A stretch of DNA of 64,000 nt from Prochlorococcus sp. AG-436-E22 (GTDB taxonomy: Bacteria; Cyanobacteriota; Cyanobacteriia; PCC-6307; Cyanobiaceae): the NCBI GenBank assembly GCA_003212615.1, contig QCPG01000003.1, positions 1-64,000 on the forward strand, given 5' to 3'. Below, piece after piece: positions 48,947-60,159 of the stretch; position 1 is the first letter of the stretch, and each line of letters opens with the position of its first letter. Under the pieces are notes generated by a model. The model searched no databases, had not been told where the DNA came from, and was given only the letters and a program-made list of their open reading frames with translations. The translations under genes were made by a program, and so were the position numbers.

Positions 48947-49253
48947 ATTAATGAAAATATTTATTTTTGTTAGGCAGGGATGTTGCCTTTGTGATTCATT
49001 AAAAAACAAACTGGCAAAAATAAATCTGAATGAGTTATTCCCTAATCTAGAGGAGCTCAAAGAAATTGATATTGATAGGTTCGATTTATATAAAGATAAA
49101 TATAAAAAATATGATTATGAAGTACCTGTTATTGCTGTTGAAGGAATTAGTTCAGAGGAGATTATAGAATTGCCTCGCATTTCTCCAAGATTAAAAGATG
49201 ATCAATTAAAGAATTGGTTTCAAAAAAATATTAGTACCATTCTGGAGAAATAA
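48921..49253 (+). CDS. Glutaredoxin-like DUF836 family protein (start may be internal MKIFIFVRQGCCLC)
   Basis: RQGCCLCDSLKNKL CxxC-type; cis-Pro VPVIAV. Confidence 0.82.
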   Translation: MDVTLCLNKLMKIFIFVRQGCCLCDSLKNKLAKINLNELFPNLEELKEIDIDRFDLYKDKYKKYDYEVPVIAVEGISSEEIIELPRISPRLKDDQLKNWFQKNISTILEK

Positions 49254-49262
49254 TTTTTTTAT

Positions 49263-50798
49263 ATGAGATCTATAAAATTACATAAACTTTTAGATTTGGT
49301 AGGAATTATTCCTTCATTAGATTTAATCGATAATGAAATCAATAATATTTCTTTTAACTCTAAAGAAGTTCAAAAAGGAACTTTATTTTTAGGTATGCCT
49401 GGTTTAAATGTTGATGGAGGAAAATATTGTATTGAGGCAATTGAAAATGGCGCCGAGGCTGCCATTATTGGGTCTGCTGCAAAAGAGGAAATTGGATCTA
49501 TTGATCGAGAAAGGATTTTGGTTATAGAGGATAATTTACATTATATTTTTGGTCAAATAGTCGCTGAGTTTTGGAATAGGCCTTCAAGAAAACTTAAACT
49601 TATTGGTGTTACGGGTACAAATGGAAAAACGACAATTACTTTTTTATTGGAATATCTTTTAAAAAAATTAGGGAAAAAGACTGCATTATTTGGGACATTG
49701 CTCAATAGATGGCCTGGCTTCTCAGAAGTTGCTTCTCATACAACTGATTTCGCCGATAAACTTCAAAAGAAATTAAATGCTGCTGTTGAGGTAGAATCTG
49801 AATTCGCGATATTAGAGGTAAGTTCTCATTCTATTGCTCAAAACAGGATATCAGGATGTGAATTCGAGGCGGCTATTTTTACTAATTTAACTCAAGATCA
49901 TCTTGATTATCATTCAGATATGGAATCATATTTTCAAACAAAAAGAAAATTATTTTTCCCACCTTACTTAAAAGAAAAAGATGGAATTTGTGTATTAAAT
50001 CATGATGACCATTGGATATCTAAATTATCATCTGATCTTGACAAAAGATCTTCATTAGTCTCTACAAAGATTACTGAAAGTGAATGTGAAAATGATGATT
50101 TTTTTTTCGTAACAGATAAAAAATTTACTGAAAGTGGTTCCACCTGTATTTTTCATACACCTAGGGAACAAATTCAACTTTTTGTTCCACTTGTTGGTGA
50201 ATTTAATTTAATGAATGCGATTCAAGCAATAACAATTTTGTATAAACTTAATTTTTCTTTAAAAGATCTATCAAAGTTAATACAATCTTTCCCTGGTGCT
50301 CCTGGGAGAATGGAGAAAATACAAATTGATAATGACGTCGTTTTAAGATCACTTCCAACAGTAATTGTTGATTATGCCCACACTCCTGATGGATTAAAAA
50401 AAGTTTTGCAAGCAATTAAAAAACTTTGTGAAGGTAAACTCATCACTGTTTTTGGCTGTGGCGGAGATCGAGACCGTAGTAAAAGGCCTTTAATGGGATC
50501 AATAGCTGAAGAGTTTTCTGATCAACTTTTTATAACTTCAGATAATCCAAGATCAGAAGAACCCCAAAAGATAGTAAATGATATTTTGATGGGTATAAAA
50601 AAAAGAGAAAAAATAACAATTGAGATTGATAGATTTAAAGCAATAAATGAATCTATTAAATTTGCTAATAAAGAAGATATTGTTTTAATTGCAGGCAAAG
50701 GACATGAAGACTACCAAATTCTCAATGATAAAGTTATTAATTTTGATGATAGAAAAATAGCTTATAAATTATTAAAAGAAAAAAATAAATCTCAGTAA
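49263..50798 (+). CDS. murE: UDP-MurNAc-tripeptide synthetase
   Basis: GVTGTNGKTTITFLLEYLLKKLGKKTALFGT; DYAHTPDGLKKVL; FGCGGDRDRSKRPLMG; DNPRSEEP. Confidence 0.97.
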   Translation: MRSIKLHKLLDLVGIIPSLDLIDNEINNISFNSKEVQKGTLFLGMPGLNVDGGKYCIEAIENGAEAAIIGSAAKEEIGSIDRERILVIEDNLHYIFGQIVAEFWNRPSRKLKLIGVTGTNGKTTITFLLEYLLKKLGKKTALFGTLLNRWPGFSEVASHTTDFADKLQKKLNAAVEVESEFAILEVSSHSIAQNRISGCEFEAAIFTNLTQDHLDYHSDMESYFQTKRKLFFPPYLKEKDGICVLNHDDHWISKLSSDLDKRSSLVSTKITESECENDDFFFVTDKKFTESGSTCIFHTPREQIQLFVPLVGEFNLMNAIQAITILYKLNFSLKDLSKLIQSFPGAPGRMEKIQIDNDVVLRSLPTVIVDYAHTPDGLKKVLQAIKKLCEGKLITVFGCGGDRDRSKRPLMGSIAEEFSDQLFITSDNPRSEEPQKIVNDILMGIKKREKITIEIDRFKAINESIKFANKEDIVLIAGKGHEDYQILNDKVINFDDRKIAYKLLKEKNKSQ

Positions 50799-50879
50799 AA
50801 TTTCTTCATTAAATAAGAAAGATCTTTACGCAAATCACAAGAGAAGTTTCTTAGAATCAATGAAGTTATTTTTAATAAA

Positions 50880-51584
50880 ATGAAAGGCTTAGCCTTAGTT
50901 TTAGGCGCAGGTGGAATTGGAACACAATTAGCTCAAGATTTGAATGAAAGTGAAAAAGATTTAGATGTTGTTTTGTGTGGAAGAAAAAGTGAATTTAATT
51001 CTTTTTGGGAATTAGATATAGAGGATTCTCAATCCCTTTTGCAGTTGAAAAATAAAATATCAAATCATCCTTCAAAATTAAGGCTAGTTGTTAATGCTAC
51101 AGGTAGACTTCATAGTGATTCTCTTCAACCAGAAAAAAGATTACAACATCTTGATAAAAAAAATATGATGGAAAGTTTTTCAATAAATGCCTTTTCTCCT
51201 ATTTTATTAGCTAAAGCTATTGAAGAATTTATACCAAAAGATTTTGATTTTAATTTTGCAAGTATAAGTGCAAGAGTGGGTAGCATTGGAGATAATCAAA
51301 CTGGAGGTTGGTATTCATATAGAGCTGCAAAATCTGCGCAAAACCAGTTTTTTAAATCTTTAAGTATTGAATGGGCTAGACGTTTCCCAAAGGCTACTAT
51401 CACATTGCTTCATCCAGGAACAGTAGATACTGATTTATCTAGACCTTTTCATAAATTTGTTCCAGAACATAAATTATTTAGTAAAGAAAAATCCTCCCAA
51501 TTCTTGATCAATATTATTAAAAATCAATCACCAGAATCTACAGGAAAATTTATTGCATGGGACAACTCGGAGATACCTTGGTAA
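50880..51584 (+). CDS. Short-chain dehydrogenase/reductase (C-factor-like)
   Basis: VLGAGGIGTQLAQDL; NATG; YSYRAAKSAQNQFFKSLSIEWARR. Confidence 0.85.
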   Translation: MKGLALVLGAGGIGTQLAQDLNESEKDLDVVLCGRKSEFNSFWELDIEDSQSLLQLKNKISNHPSKLRLVVNATGRLHSDSLQPEKRLQHLDKKNMMESFSINAFSPILLAKAIEEFIPKDFDFNFASISARVGSIGDNQTGGWYSYRAAKSAQNQFFKSLSIEWARRFPKATITLLHPGTVDTDLSRPFHKFVPEHKLFSKEKSSQFLINIIKNQSPESTGKFIAWDNSEIPW

Positions 51585-51614
51585 GCTAAATTTTTTCTTT
51601 ATATCAATAGATCT

Positions 51615-52790
51615 TTAAGTCAATATTTTTTTTATTTCTTTAGCAAGTAAATCAATCTCATCTTCTGTAGTCATTTGATGTACGCATGTTCTAAACCATT
51701 TTGGATCTTCTAAAACTCTAATCCAAATTTTCTTTTTTCCAAGTTTCTTTACAAATTTATCCTTATCTTTAATATTTTCGATATTAAAACTAACAATCCC
51801 ATTTAAATATTTTTTTTCTAAAACTAATTCAACACACTTTAATTGATTTAATTCATCCCAAAGTTTTCCACTTAATTTTCTGATATGTTTGTTTTTTTCT
51901 TTTTCATGGCAGTCTTTATCCAAAAGATCTAAAGAATTCCGGAGTCCAGCAAGTAAAGGAATACAAGAGGTGGCTATTTCAAATTTCCTTGCATCATCAT
52001 GAAAAAGATTATCTGAAGGCTCATAAATGCCTTGTTCTTTTTTTAATGATTTCCAACCAATTATTGTTGGATCTGTTTCATGAATAAATCTATCTGAGAC
52101 ATAAATGGCTCCAAGTCCTTCTGGTCCACATGCCCATTTATGAGAAGTTATTGAATATAAATCAGAATAAAAAACTTCTTTTTCAATATTTATGTGCCCA
52201 AAGGTTTGAGCACCATCAACAAGTAAATAAGAATTTTCTCGATTATTTTTTAATTCGATAGCAATTTGTTTTAAAGGAATTTTATATCCAAAGTTCCATA
52301 AAATATGAGAAATAATTAGGATCTTAGTCTTACTATTTAGATTTTTCAAAATCTCTAAAATTATATTTGCGTCGTTTAGATTTTTAATTTTTTGGATTGG
52401 CAAAATTTTGAATATTAATTTATTTCTTCTGCAAAATTCTCGACTTGCAGCCACTATTCCAGGATGTTCACAGTCACTTATTAACAACTCTTCTCCCTCT
52501 TCTACTTTTATTCCCCAAAAGGGCAAAATCATACCGGAAGAGATGTTTTCGGTTAAAGCTACATTCTTTGAATTGACACATAATTTTTGCGCAATGATTC
52601 TTTTTGTGGTCAATATTTCTTTGTAAATAAAAGGCCACATATCATTAGTAAATGGTCCTAAATCTTGGATAATTTCCCAAGTTTTAAATATTGCTTCTAG
52701 AGAAGATTTTGGTAATGGTCCTTGACCACCATAGTTGAAATAATACTTATTTCTTAATGCTGGTATTTGATCTCTTAGATTATTTCTCAT
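51615..52790 (-). CDS. Class V aminotransferase / cysteine desulfurase-like
   Basis: YFNYGGQGPLP; LVDGAQTFGHI; YSITSHKWACGPEGLGAIYV. Confidence 0.9.
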   Translation of the reverse strand: MRNNLRDQIPALRNKYYFNYGGQGPLPKSSLEAIFKTWEIIQDLGPFTNDMWPFIYKEILTTKRIIAQKLCVNSKNVALTENISSGMILPFWGIKVEEGEELLISDCEHPGIVAASREFCRRNKLIFKILPIQKIKNLNDANIILEILKNLNSKTKILIISHILWNFGYKIPLKQIAIELKNNRENSYLLVDGAQTFGHINIEKEVFYSDLYSITSHKWACGPEGLGAIYVSDRFIHETDPTIIGWKSLKKEQGIYEPSDNLFHDDARKFEIATSCIPLLAGLRNSLDLLDKDCHEKEKNKHIRKLSGKLWDELNQLKCVELVLEKKYLNGIVSFNIENIKDKDKFVKKLGKKKIWIRVLEDPKWFRTCVHQMTTEDEIDLLAKEIKKILT

Positions 52791-52827
52791 GGAAATTTAA
52801 ATTATATTTTTAAACTTTTGAATTTTT

Positions 52828-53655
52828 TTAAATATTGCCTACTAAAGTTACTGTTCTAAATTCAATATCCTCAATTACTTTCCAAGGTTCAGCGCTCCTT
52901 TCTGCAAATTCTAGATTTTTAAAACCAAGTTCTTGAAAGTCACTTATAAACTCTGGTTCATACCATGCTCCACTAATACATCCTGTCCATAGATCATGAT
53001 CATTTTGCAATCTTAAAGGAACTTTTTTGTTAGAGACAATATCGCTAATTGCAATTCTTCCATTATCGTTTAAAACTCTTTTTATATTTCTTAGAAGGTT
53101 ATTTCTAGATTCTGGACTTACCAAGTTTAAAACGCAATTACTTAAAATAATATCAACTGATTTGTCGGCGATTAATGGATTTAAATCTTTATCTAATTCT
53201 TCAAGTTTTTCAATTGATCCTTCAAGAAATTCTGTATTATTGAAACCTATATTTTTTGTAACTTCTTTAGAGGCTGATCTAGATAAAGAAAGCATGTCAG
53301 GATTCTGATCAACTCCAATAACTTTCCCTTCTTTTCCAACAATTTGTGCACAAATAAAAGCATTTTTGCCACTACCACTTCCAAGATCTAAGACAATATC
53401 GTTTTTTTGAACATATTTTGTTGGATCACCACATCCATAGTCTCTTTCTATAACCTCTTGAGGAATTGCTTCAAGTAAAACGGGATTAAACCCAACTGGT
53501 GTACAAAGACAACTTTCTTTTTCTAGTGCGGCTGACCCATATCTTTCTTGAATCGCATCTTTATGATCGAATTGATTAGGTACTTTATTCGATGCGTTTG
53601 TATTACAGCAACTTTCAGACATATTTTTAAAAGGACTCTTGATAAATATAGCCAA
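52828..53655 (-). CDS. SAM-dependent methyltransferase, ArsM-like
   Basis: YGSAALEKESCLCTPVGF; DIVLDLGSGSGKNAFICAQIVGKEGKVIGVDQNPDML; DIILSNCVLNLVSP. Confidence 0.78.
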   Translation of the reverse strand: MAIFIKSPFKNMSESCCNTNASNKVPNQFDHKDAIQERYGSAALEKESCLCTPVGFNPVLLEAIPQEVIERDYGCGDPTKYVQKNDIVLDLGSGSGKNAFICAQIVGKEGKVIGVDQNPDMLSLSRSASKEVTKNIGFNNTEFLEGSIEKLEELDKDLNPLIADKSVDIILSNCVLNLVSPESRNNLLRNIKRVLNDNGRIAISDIVSNKKVPLRLQNDHDLWTGCISGAWYEPEFISDFQELGFKNLEFAERSAEPWKVIEDIEFRTVTLVGNI

Positions 53656-53660
53656 AAAAA

Positions 53661-53681
53661 AAGCCCCTGATTAAGGGGCTT
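53661..53681 (-). terminator. Rho-independent terminator downstream of DUF4278 gene
   Basis: AAGCCCCT-GATTA-AGGGGCTT with 9-A run (T-run on minus strand). Confidence 0.85.
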
Positions 53682-53699
53682 CTACTTTTTTGACTTAAA

Positions 53700-53873
53700 T
53701 TATCTAGTGTAATTTACACCTCTATAATTTAAGTCTGCTTTTTCATTACTTGAAGAAGCGTCATCCATTCTGTTGGTGTATACGTTTCTTCTGTAGGTAA
53801 GTTCAACAAGTTGCTTTTTAGCAGCTTCTTTGTTTTGAACGTAGTTTTTACCTCTGTAAGTTAAAGTAGTCAT
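53700..53873 (-). CDS. DUF4278 protein, PirA-like (trimmed start relative to ORF track 53909)
   Basis: 57 aa MTTLTYRGKNYVQNKEAAKKQLVELTYRRNVYTNRMDDASSSNEKADLNYRGVNYTR. Confidence 0.8.
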   Translation of the reverse strand: MTTLTYRGKNYVQNKEAAKKQLVELTYRRNVYTNRMDDASSSNEKADLNYRGVNYTR

Positions 53874-53896
53874 GTTTCGATGTGACAACACGGCCA

Positions 53897-53947
53897 TCCC
53901 CCGTTCCATGGTATGACTCGAACTGCGCTCTCAGGTGAGAGTGAACG
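53897..53947 (-). promoter_or_regulatory. Probable glutamine-II (Downstream-peptide) riboswitch
   Basis: Minus strand CGTTCACTCTCACCTGAGAGCGCAGTTCGAGTCATACCATGGAACGGGGGA: P1 CGTTC/GAACG, hairpin CTCTC-ACCT-GAGAG, GCGCAGTT junction, directly upstream of DUF4278 gene. Confidence 0.75.
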
Positions 53948-54129
53948 AAAAAGTAGCTATTGCTACAATAATTATTATAAGCTTATTTTTCTAAGGATGT
54001 CTATCTTTTACAAATATAAACTAATTTTTAATGTTTCTTTAATTATTATCTTAGGTAAATTTTTTTATAAATAGTCTCTAAAAAGGATTATGTTTATATT
54101 TGGTTTAATTTTCATGTAACTATTTTTTT

Positions 54130-54387
54130 ATGACAGGTTTTTTATATTTTTTGGGAAATACTTTAAGGTGGCCAGTCCTAAAGCCAAAAGAATTTTTTTC
54201 CCTACATGCTTATTTTTCAATTATTTATTTGATAACTTTTACTTTGAGTAAATATGATGTAAGCCAATCAAATTTAGTTTTTACTCTAGGAATTCTTGCA
54301 CCTCTCTTAATCGCTATTGGTCAAGGCCTTCCTATTGATTGCCTTGATATGGAATCCTCTTTGTTGAAGGAATTAGAAACTAAGTAA
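54130..54387 (+). CDS. Hypothetical membrane protein
   Basis: 85-aa ORF. Confidence 0.55.
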   Translation: MTGFLYFLGNTLRWPVLKPKEFFSLHAYFSIIYLITFTLSKYDVSQSNLVFTLGILAPLLIAIGQGLPIDCLDMESSLLKELETK

Positions 54388-54408
54388 TATATTTTTCAGT
54401 TAAAAATT

Positions 54409-54654
54409 TTATAAAACCTGTACAACTTCGCTTATTTCAGGAATCATTTCTTTTAACTTTCTTTCAATACCCATTTTTAGGGTCATAGTACTGCTTGGAC
54501 AACTACCACATGCCCCTTGAAGTCTGACTTTGACAATTGGACCATCTATTTCTGCAATTTCTACATTACCTCCATCAGATATTAAAAAAGGTCTGAGCTC
54601 ATCCAGAACTTTTTCAACATTTTCATTTGTCAGCGAAAGTGTTTCAGTACTCAT
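54409..54654 (-). CDS. nfu: NifU C-terminal-domain Fe-S scaffold
   Basis: [48 protein letters not shown]. Confidence 0.95.
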   Translation of the reverse strand: MSTETLSLTNENVEKVLDELRPFLISDGGNVEIAEIDGPIVKVRLQGACGSCPSSTMTLKMGIERKLKEMIPEISEVVQVL

Positions 54655-54724
54655 AATTTTGAATTAACTTTATAATAAGCGTAGAAAGAAATTTGATTAA
54701 TTGCAAAAAAGATAATTTTCTGTT

Positions 54725-56221
54725 GTGACTTCATTTAAAAATCCTACTCATGAGAATAGCAACTTTGATGCAGTCTTAGTAGGAGCAGGGATAATGAGCA
54801 GTACTTTAGCCCTCTTAATTTCAGAAGTTTTACCAGATATAAAGTTACTTATTATAGAAAAATTAAATACTCCAGGAAGTGAAAGTACTGGCGCTTTTAA
54901 TAATGCAGGTACAGGACATGCAGCTAATTGCGAATTAAACTATACCTCTTTAGATGAAAATGGAAATATAAAAATAGATAAAGCGCTCTCAATAAATCGT
55001 TCTTTTGAAAGATCTATGTCTTTATGGGCCTCATTATATGAAGCAGGGAAAATTGATATTAAAAAGTTTTTAAAATTTATTCCTCACATTAGCTTTGTGT
55101 CTGGTAAGGATAATATTTCTTTTTTAAAAAAAAGATTTCAGAAAATGACCGAAAACCCTGAATTTATCGAGATGGAATTTTCTACATCTTTTGATGAAAT
55201 TTCATCATGGGCTCCTCTAGTAACAAAAGATAGGAACCCATTTACTAAAATTGCTGCTACAAGAATAGGTAGAGGAACTGATATTAATTTTGAGGCTTTG
55301 ACTAAAGAGTATTTGTCATTAGTTTCTTTAAACAAAAATGTTGAAATTAGATACAAAACAGAATTAGTAGATTTAAAGAAAATTGATAAAAAACAATGGG
55401 AACTAGAAATTAGTTCAGAAGGTAGAAAAACTTCAATTAGAACTGGCTATGTTTTTCTTGGTGCTGGTGGGAAAACAATTAATTATTTGCAAAAATCAAA
55501 AATTCCAGAAGCAAAGAGTTATGGCGGATTTCCAGTTAGTGGGAAATGGCTTATTTGCGAGAAAAAAGATCTAACAGAAAAACATAACTCAAAAGTTTAT
55601 GGTAAGGCTGAAATTGGATCGCCACCAATGTCTGTGCCTCATTTAGATACCAGATGGATTGATAATAAAAAACTTCTTTTATATGGACCTTTTGCTGGAT
55701 TTACAACAAAATTTTTAAAGCAAAGTTCATACTTTGACTTATTGAATTCAATTAAAAAGAATAATATTTTTTCTATGTTAGACGTTGGTTTCAAGAACAA
55801 TGATTTAATTAATTACCTAATATCACAATCATTAAAGAGCCATAACTCAAGAGTTGAGAATTTAAAGAATATGATGCCATCAGCTAATCCCTCTGATTGG
55901 TACTTAAAGAATGCTGGTCAAAGAGTCCAAATAATTAAACAAACTGAAGGTGGTGGTTTTTTGAAATTTGGAACAGAGATTGTGAATTCATCTGATGGAT
56001 CATTATCTGCTTTGCTAGGGGCTTCTCCCGGAGCAAGTACTGCGGTTTCAATTATGGTTGAGGTTCTAGAAAAATCTGTTTTATTTTTAAACGACAAGCA
56101 TAATCTACAGAAAAAAATAAATGACTTGATTTATCCAGAACTATCGGTCTTTGAAAATGACAGTACCTTCATAAAAGACATCAAAAAAAGAAATAATTCG
56201 ATTTTTGGTTTCCATCCATAA
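54725..56221 (+). CDS. mqo: Malate:quinone oxidoreductase
   Basis: [56 protein letters not shown]. Confidence 0.95.
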   Translation: MTSFKNPTHENSNFDAVLVGAGIMSSTLALLISEVLPDIKLLIIEKLNTPGSESTGAFNNAGTGHAANCELNYTSLDENGNIKIDKALSINRSFERSMSLWASLYEAGKIDIKKFLKFIPHISFVSGKDNISFLKKRFQKMTENPEFIEMEFSTSFDEISSWAPLVTKDRNPFTKIAATRIGRGTDINFEALTKEYLSLVSLNKNVEIRYKTELVDLKKIDKKQWELEISSEGRKTSIRTGYVFLGAGGKTINYLQKSKIPEAKSYGGFPVSGKWLICEKKDLTEKHNSKVYGKAEIGSPPMSVPHLDTRWIDNKKLLLYGPFAGFTTKFLKQSSYFDLLNSIKKNNIFSMLDVGFKNNDLINYLISQSLKSHNSRVENLKNMMPSANPSDWYLKNAGQRVQIIKQTEGGGFLKFGTEIVNSSDGSLSALLGASPGASTAVSIMVEVLEKSVLFLNDKHNLQKKINDLIYPELSVFENDSTFIKDIKKRNNSIFGFHP

Positions 56222-56276
56222 TTCTAATTAGCTAATATTAATCAAGATGTAATAAGAGGAGATTTTTTCTTTCTAA

Positions 56277-58085
56277 ATGACTGATATATCTGTTTCAAAA
56301 ATAAGAAATTTTTGCATAATTGCTCATATTGACCATGGTAAATCTACCCTTGCTGATAGGTTGCTCCAAGATACTGGTACTGTGCAGCAAAGGGATATGC
56401 AAGAACAATTTTTGGACAGTATGGATCTAGAAAGAGAGAGAGGAATTACTATCAAATTACAGGCCGCTAGGATGAAATATAAAGCTGAAGATTCTCAAGA
56501 ATATGTTTTGAACTTAATAGATACACCAGGACATGTTGATTTTTCTTATGAGGTTAGTAGATCTCTTCAGGCTTGTGAAGGTGCTTTACTCGTTGTTGAT
56601 GCAAGTCAAGGAGTAGAAGCTCAAACCTTAGCTAATGTTTATCTTGCCTTAGAAAATAATCTTGAAATAATTCCTGTTTTAAATAAAGTTGATTTACCAG
56701 GTGCTGATGCTGAAAAAATAAAACAAGAAATAGAAGAAATTATTGGGCTTGATACATCTAATGCAATAAATTGTTCAGCAAAAACTGGAGTTGGTATTAA
56801 AGATATTTTGGAAGCAATTGTAAGAAGAGTGCCTCCTCCTCAAGATGAAATTAAACTACCTACAAAGGCACTCATTTTTGATTCTTATTATGATCCGTAC
56901 AGAGGAGTCGTTGTTTATTTTAGAGTGATATCTGGGTCTCTTAATAAGAGAGAAAAGATATTATTAATGGCGAGTAAAAAAAATTATGAACTTGATGAAA
57001 TAGGAATAATGGCACCTGATCAGCAGCAAGTTGATGAATTACATGCAGGAGAAGTTGGTTATTTAGCTGCTTCTATAAAATCAGTTGCCGATGCGAGAGT
57101 CGGAGATACGATTACTCTTTTAAATTCACCTGCAAATGATCCTTTGCCTGGTTATAAGACAGCAAATCCTATGGTTTTTTGTGGCTTATTCCCGACTGAT
57201 GCTGATCAATTTCCAGATTTAAGAGTATCACTTGAAAAATTACAATTATCTGATGCAGCTTTAAAATATGAGCCCGAAACCAGTAGCGCAATGGGCTTTG
57301 GATTTAGGTGCGGATTCCTAGGACTTCTTCATATGGAGATTGTTCAAGAAAGATTAGAAAGAGAATATGATTTGGATCTAATCGTAACGGCACCATCAGT
57401 TATATATAAGGTTAATTTAAATCAGCAGGAACATATCTTTATTGATAATCCTTCTACAATTCCTGATCCACAACTTAGAGAATCAATAGAAGAGCCTTAT
57501 GTGAAAATGGAAATTTATGCTCCCAATGAATTTAATGGAACATTAATGGGTTTATGTCAGGAAAGAAGAGGAGTATTTATAGATATGAAATACATAACAA
57601 CAGATCGAGTTACTTTGATTTACGAAATTCCTTTAGCAGAAGTAGTTACAGATTTCTTTGATCAAATGAAAAGTAGGACCCAAGGTTATGCATCAATGGA
57701 ATATCATTTGATTGGCTATAGAAAGAATGACCTTGTTAGATTAGATGTTCTAATAAATTCAGAAAGAGCAGATCCATTAACTTCTATTGTTCATAAAGAT
57801 AAGGCTTATGGAATTGGCAGGAGTTTAGTTGAGAAATTAAAAGAACTTATTCCAAAACAACAATTTAAAATACCTATTCAAGCATCAATCGGGAGCAGGA
57901 TTATTGCAAGTGAAAGTATAAGTGCTTTACGCAAAGATGTTTTATCTAAATGTTATGGAGGAGATATTTCTAGGAAAAAGAAACTTTTAAAGAAACAAGC
58001 CAAAGGTAAAAAGAGGATGAAGGCAATGGGCAAAGTTGAAGTTCCTCAAGAAGCTTTTATGGCAGTCCTAAAATTAAACCAGTAA
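56277..58085 (+). CDS. lepA: Elongation factor 4
   Basis: [57 protein letters not shown]. Confidence 0.98.
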   Translation: MTDISVSKIRNFCIIAHIDHGKSTLADRLLQDTGTVQQRDMQEQFLDSMDLERERGITIKLQAARMKYKAEDSQEYVLNLIDTPGHVDFSYEVSRSLQACEGALLVVDASQGVEAQTLANVYLALENNLEIIPVLNKVDLPGADAEKIKQEIEEIIGLDTSNAINCSAKTGVGIKDILEAIVRRVPPPQDEIKLPTKALIFDSYYDPYRGVVVYFRVISGSLNKREKILLMASKKNYELDEIGIMAPDQQQVDELHAGEVGYLAASIKSVADARVGDTITLLNSPANDPLPGYKTANPMVFCGLFPTDADQFPDLRVSLEKLQLSDAALKYEPETSSAMGFGFRCGFLGLLHMEIVQERLEREYDLDLIVTAPSVIYKVNLNQQEHIFIDNPSTIPDPQLRESIEEPYVKMEIYAPNEFNGTLMGLCQERRGVFIDMKYITTDRVTLIYEIPLAEVVTDFFDQMKSRTQGYASMEYHLIGYRKNDLVRLDVLINSERADPLTSIVHKDKAYGIGRSLVEKLKELIPKQQFKIPIQASIGSRIIASESISALRKDVLSKCYGGDISRKKKLLKKQAKGKKRMKAMGKVEVPQEAFMAVLKLNQ

Positions 58086-58163
58086 TTTTTTAAAATTTAA
58101 AATTAATAGCTATTTTTTTTTAAAAGAATTGGGTATATTTCAGTCATCTCTGTAAAAAAGATT

Positions 58164-59009
58164 TTGGATATTAACTCATTTAATCGTGTAGGCGCAAATA
58201 TCAGAAAAGCTGGATTTCTAATCGTACTTTTTTATCTTCTTGTTGTTTTAATAATGAAATTTTTAGAGGCCAATAATTTTTTTGGTTATTCATTCTCAAT
58301 TATAAGCAATGATATCTTTGCACCTCCTTCGCTTAATCATTTCTGTGGCACAGATAGATTAGGAAGAGATGTTTGCTTAAGAACTTTGCAAGGATCATCC
58401 TTAGCGATAGAAGTTGTGTTCTTAGCTATTCTTTTTTCAATAAGTTTGGGTTTGCCATTAGGATTATTAAGTGGATATTTTGGTGGTTTTTTTGATAAAT
58501 GCTTATCACTAATAATGGATACTATTTTTTCAATACCTGTAATTTTGCTTTCAGTTGTTGTGGCTTTTGTCTTGGGTAAGGGTATCCTTAACGCAGCTTT
58601 GGCATTGTGTATTGTTTACGCGCCTCAATATTTTAGATTAATCAGAAATCAGACAATATTGGTTAAATCCGAAACTTACGTGGAGGCAGCTCAAGTTTCA
58701 GGAGCTGATGTTAAAACAATTATTTTTAAATATATTCTCCCAAATGTAATAACACCTTTGCCTATTCTGCTTACACTAAATGCTGCGGATGCTGTTTTGG
58801 TATTAGGAAGCTTAGGATTTTTAGGTCTTGGTGTTCCTGCAGATGTCCCAGAGTGGGGAAGTGATTTAAATCTTGCTCTTGCCGCTTTACCTACAGGTAT
58901 ATGGTGGACAGCTTTGTTTCCAGGTTTGGCAATGTTTTTTTTAGTTTTAGGTCTTTCTTTTATAGGAGAGGATCTAGAAGAAATTTTTGATAGTCAAAAT
59001 TCTGAATGA
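58164..59009 (+). CDS. ABC transporter permease, DppC/OppC-like
   Basis: GTDRLGRDVCLRTLQGSSLAIEV; EAAQVSGADVKTIIFKYILPNVITPL. Confidence 0.9.
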   Translation: MDINSFNRVGANIRKAGFLIVLFYLLVVLIMKFLEANNFFGYSFSIISNDIFAPPSLNHFCGTDRLGRDVCLRTLQGSSLAIEVVFLAILFSISLGLPLGLLSGYFGGFFDKCLSLIMDTIFSIPVILLSVVVAFVLGKGILNAALALCIVYAPQYFRLIRNQTILVKSETYVEAAQVSGADVKTIIFKYILPNVITPLPILLTLNAADAVLVLGSLGFLGLGVPADVPEWGSDLNLALAALPTGIWWTALFPGLAMFFLVLGLSFIGEDLEEIFDSQNSE

Positions 59010-59011
59010 AT

Positions 59012-59683
59012 TTAGTTATTTGTAATAGGATAAAGTTCTCCTTGATCATTTAACTTTGGATATTTTTTAGCTGATTTTTTATAAATCGCAGCTAATTCTG
59101 GGTAACACCATTCAAAAAGTGTTTTTTGATATTCATCTATATTTAAACCTTCTCCATTAGCTGGCAATATACCTTTTTTCTTCCTTTGGCGAATAGCTTC
59201 AAATAATAATATAGAAGCAGCAACTGAAACATTCAGAGATTGAACCATGCCTCTCATAGGTATAAAAATTGATTGATCAACCATTGATATAAGTTCATTA
59301 CTTAGTCCCCATTTTTCTGCTCCTAAAACAAAACATGTATTTTGAGAATAATCAAAATTTCTATAATCTACTGATTCACTATTAAGAGTCGTTCCATATA
59401 ATTTAAAACCCTTATTCTTTAAATCAGATATTGCCGTAATAGTGTTTTCATGATTATTCAGTTTCACCCATTTTTGACTTCCTTGAGCAGTACTATTAAA
59501 AGTCTTAACGGCATTCGTTTTGCTAATAAAATTTGCTTCGAAAACTCCTGCCGCATCACATGTCCTTAATATCGCAGATAAATTATGAGGCTTATTGACA
59601 TCCTCAACTAAAACAGTCAAGTTTTTCATTCTGCAATCTAAAACACTTTTGATTCGTTCAAATCTTCTTGGCAAAATTGACAT
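59012..59683 (-). CDS. trmH: tRNA (guanosine-2'-O-)-methyltransferase (SpoU/TrmH)
   Basis: NLSAILRTCDAAGVFEANFI; CFVLGAEKWGLSNELI; IPMRGMVQSLNVSVAASILLFEA. Confidence 0.93.
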   Translation of the reverse strand: MSILPRRFERIKSVLDCRMKNLTVLVEDVNKPHNLSAILRTCDAAGVFEANFISKTNAVKTFNSTAQGSQKWVKLNNHENTITAISDLKNKGFKLYGTTLNSESVDYRNFDYSQNTCFVLGAEKWGLSNELISMVDQSIFIPMRGMVQSLNVSVAASILLFEAIRQRKKKGILPANGEGLNIDEYQKTLFEWCYPELAAIYKKSAKKYPKLNDQGELYPITNN

Positions 59684-59779
59684 TTATAATTTTTTCACAC
59701 TTTTAAATTATATGCAAAAAATATTGATTACCTATTAAATCTCTTGGTTTATAATATTTTGGTAGTTTAAATTAACTCA

Positions 59780-59983
59780 ATGGCATACATAGAATGGGAC
59801 TATACAGTAATAACAAGTATGGTAGAAAAACAAGGGTGGGATTTACCTGATCGTGAATCGGAAGAATGGAATCAATTTAACGATGAATTAGGAGAAAAAA
59901 TGAGAGGTGTTGGACTTATTTTTGAAAAATATTGTAAATTTACTCCTGACGTAGGAGAAGGAGTTCATCTTCTAGATGAATGA
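59780..59983 (+). CDS. Small hypothetical protein
   Basis: 67-aa ORF MAYIEWDYTVITSMVEKQGWDLPDRESEEWNQFNDELGEKMRG... Confidence 0.55.
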   Translation: MAYIEWDYTVITSMVEKQGWDLPDRESEEWNQFNDELGEKMRGVGLIFEKYCKFTPDVGEGVHLLDE

Positions 59984-60159
59984 TCATAAATAGTTTTAAA
60001 CCATTGATGTATCCCTTAATCAATGGCTTATTAATTAATAAGATAATATAATTTCACTAAATTAGAACTGGTAATTATTAAGGCTTTATAAAGCTTGTAC
60101 TCTAAAAAAATTTTTTATTCCACATAAAAGTTTTTTAATTTCTATATTTGAATAAAAAT

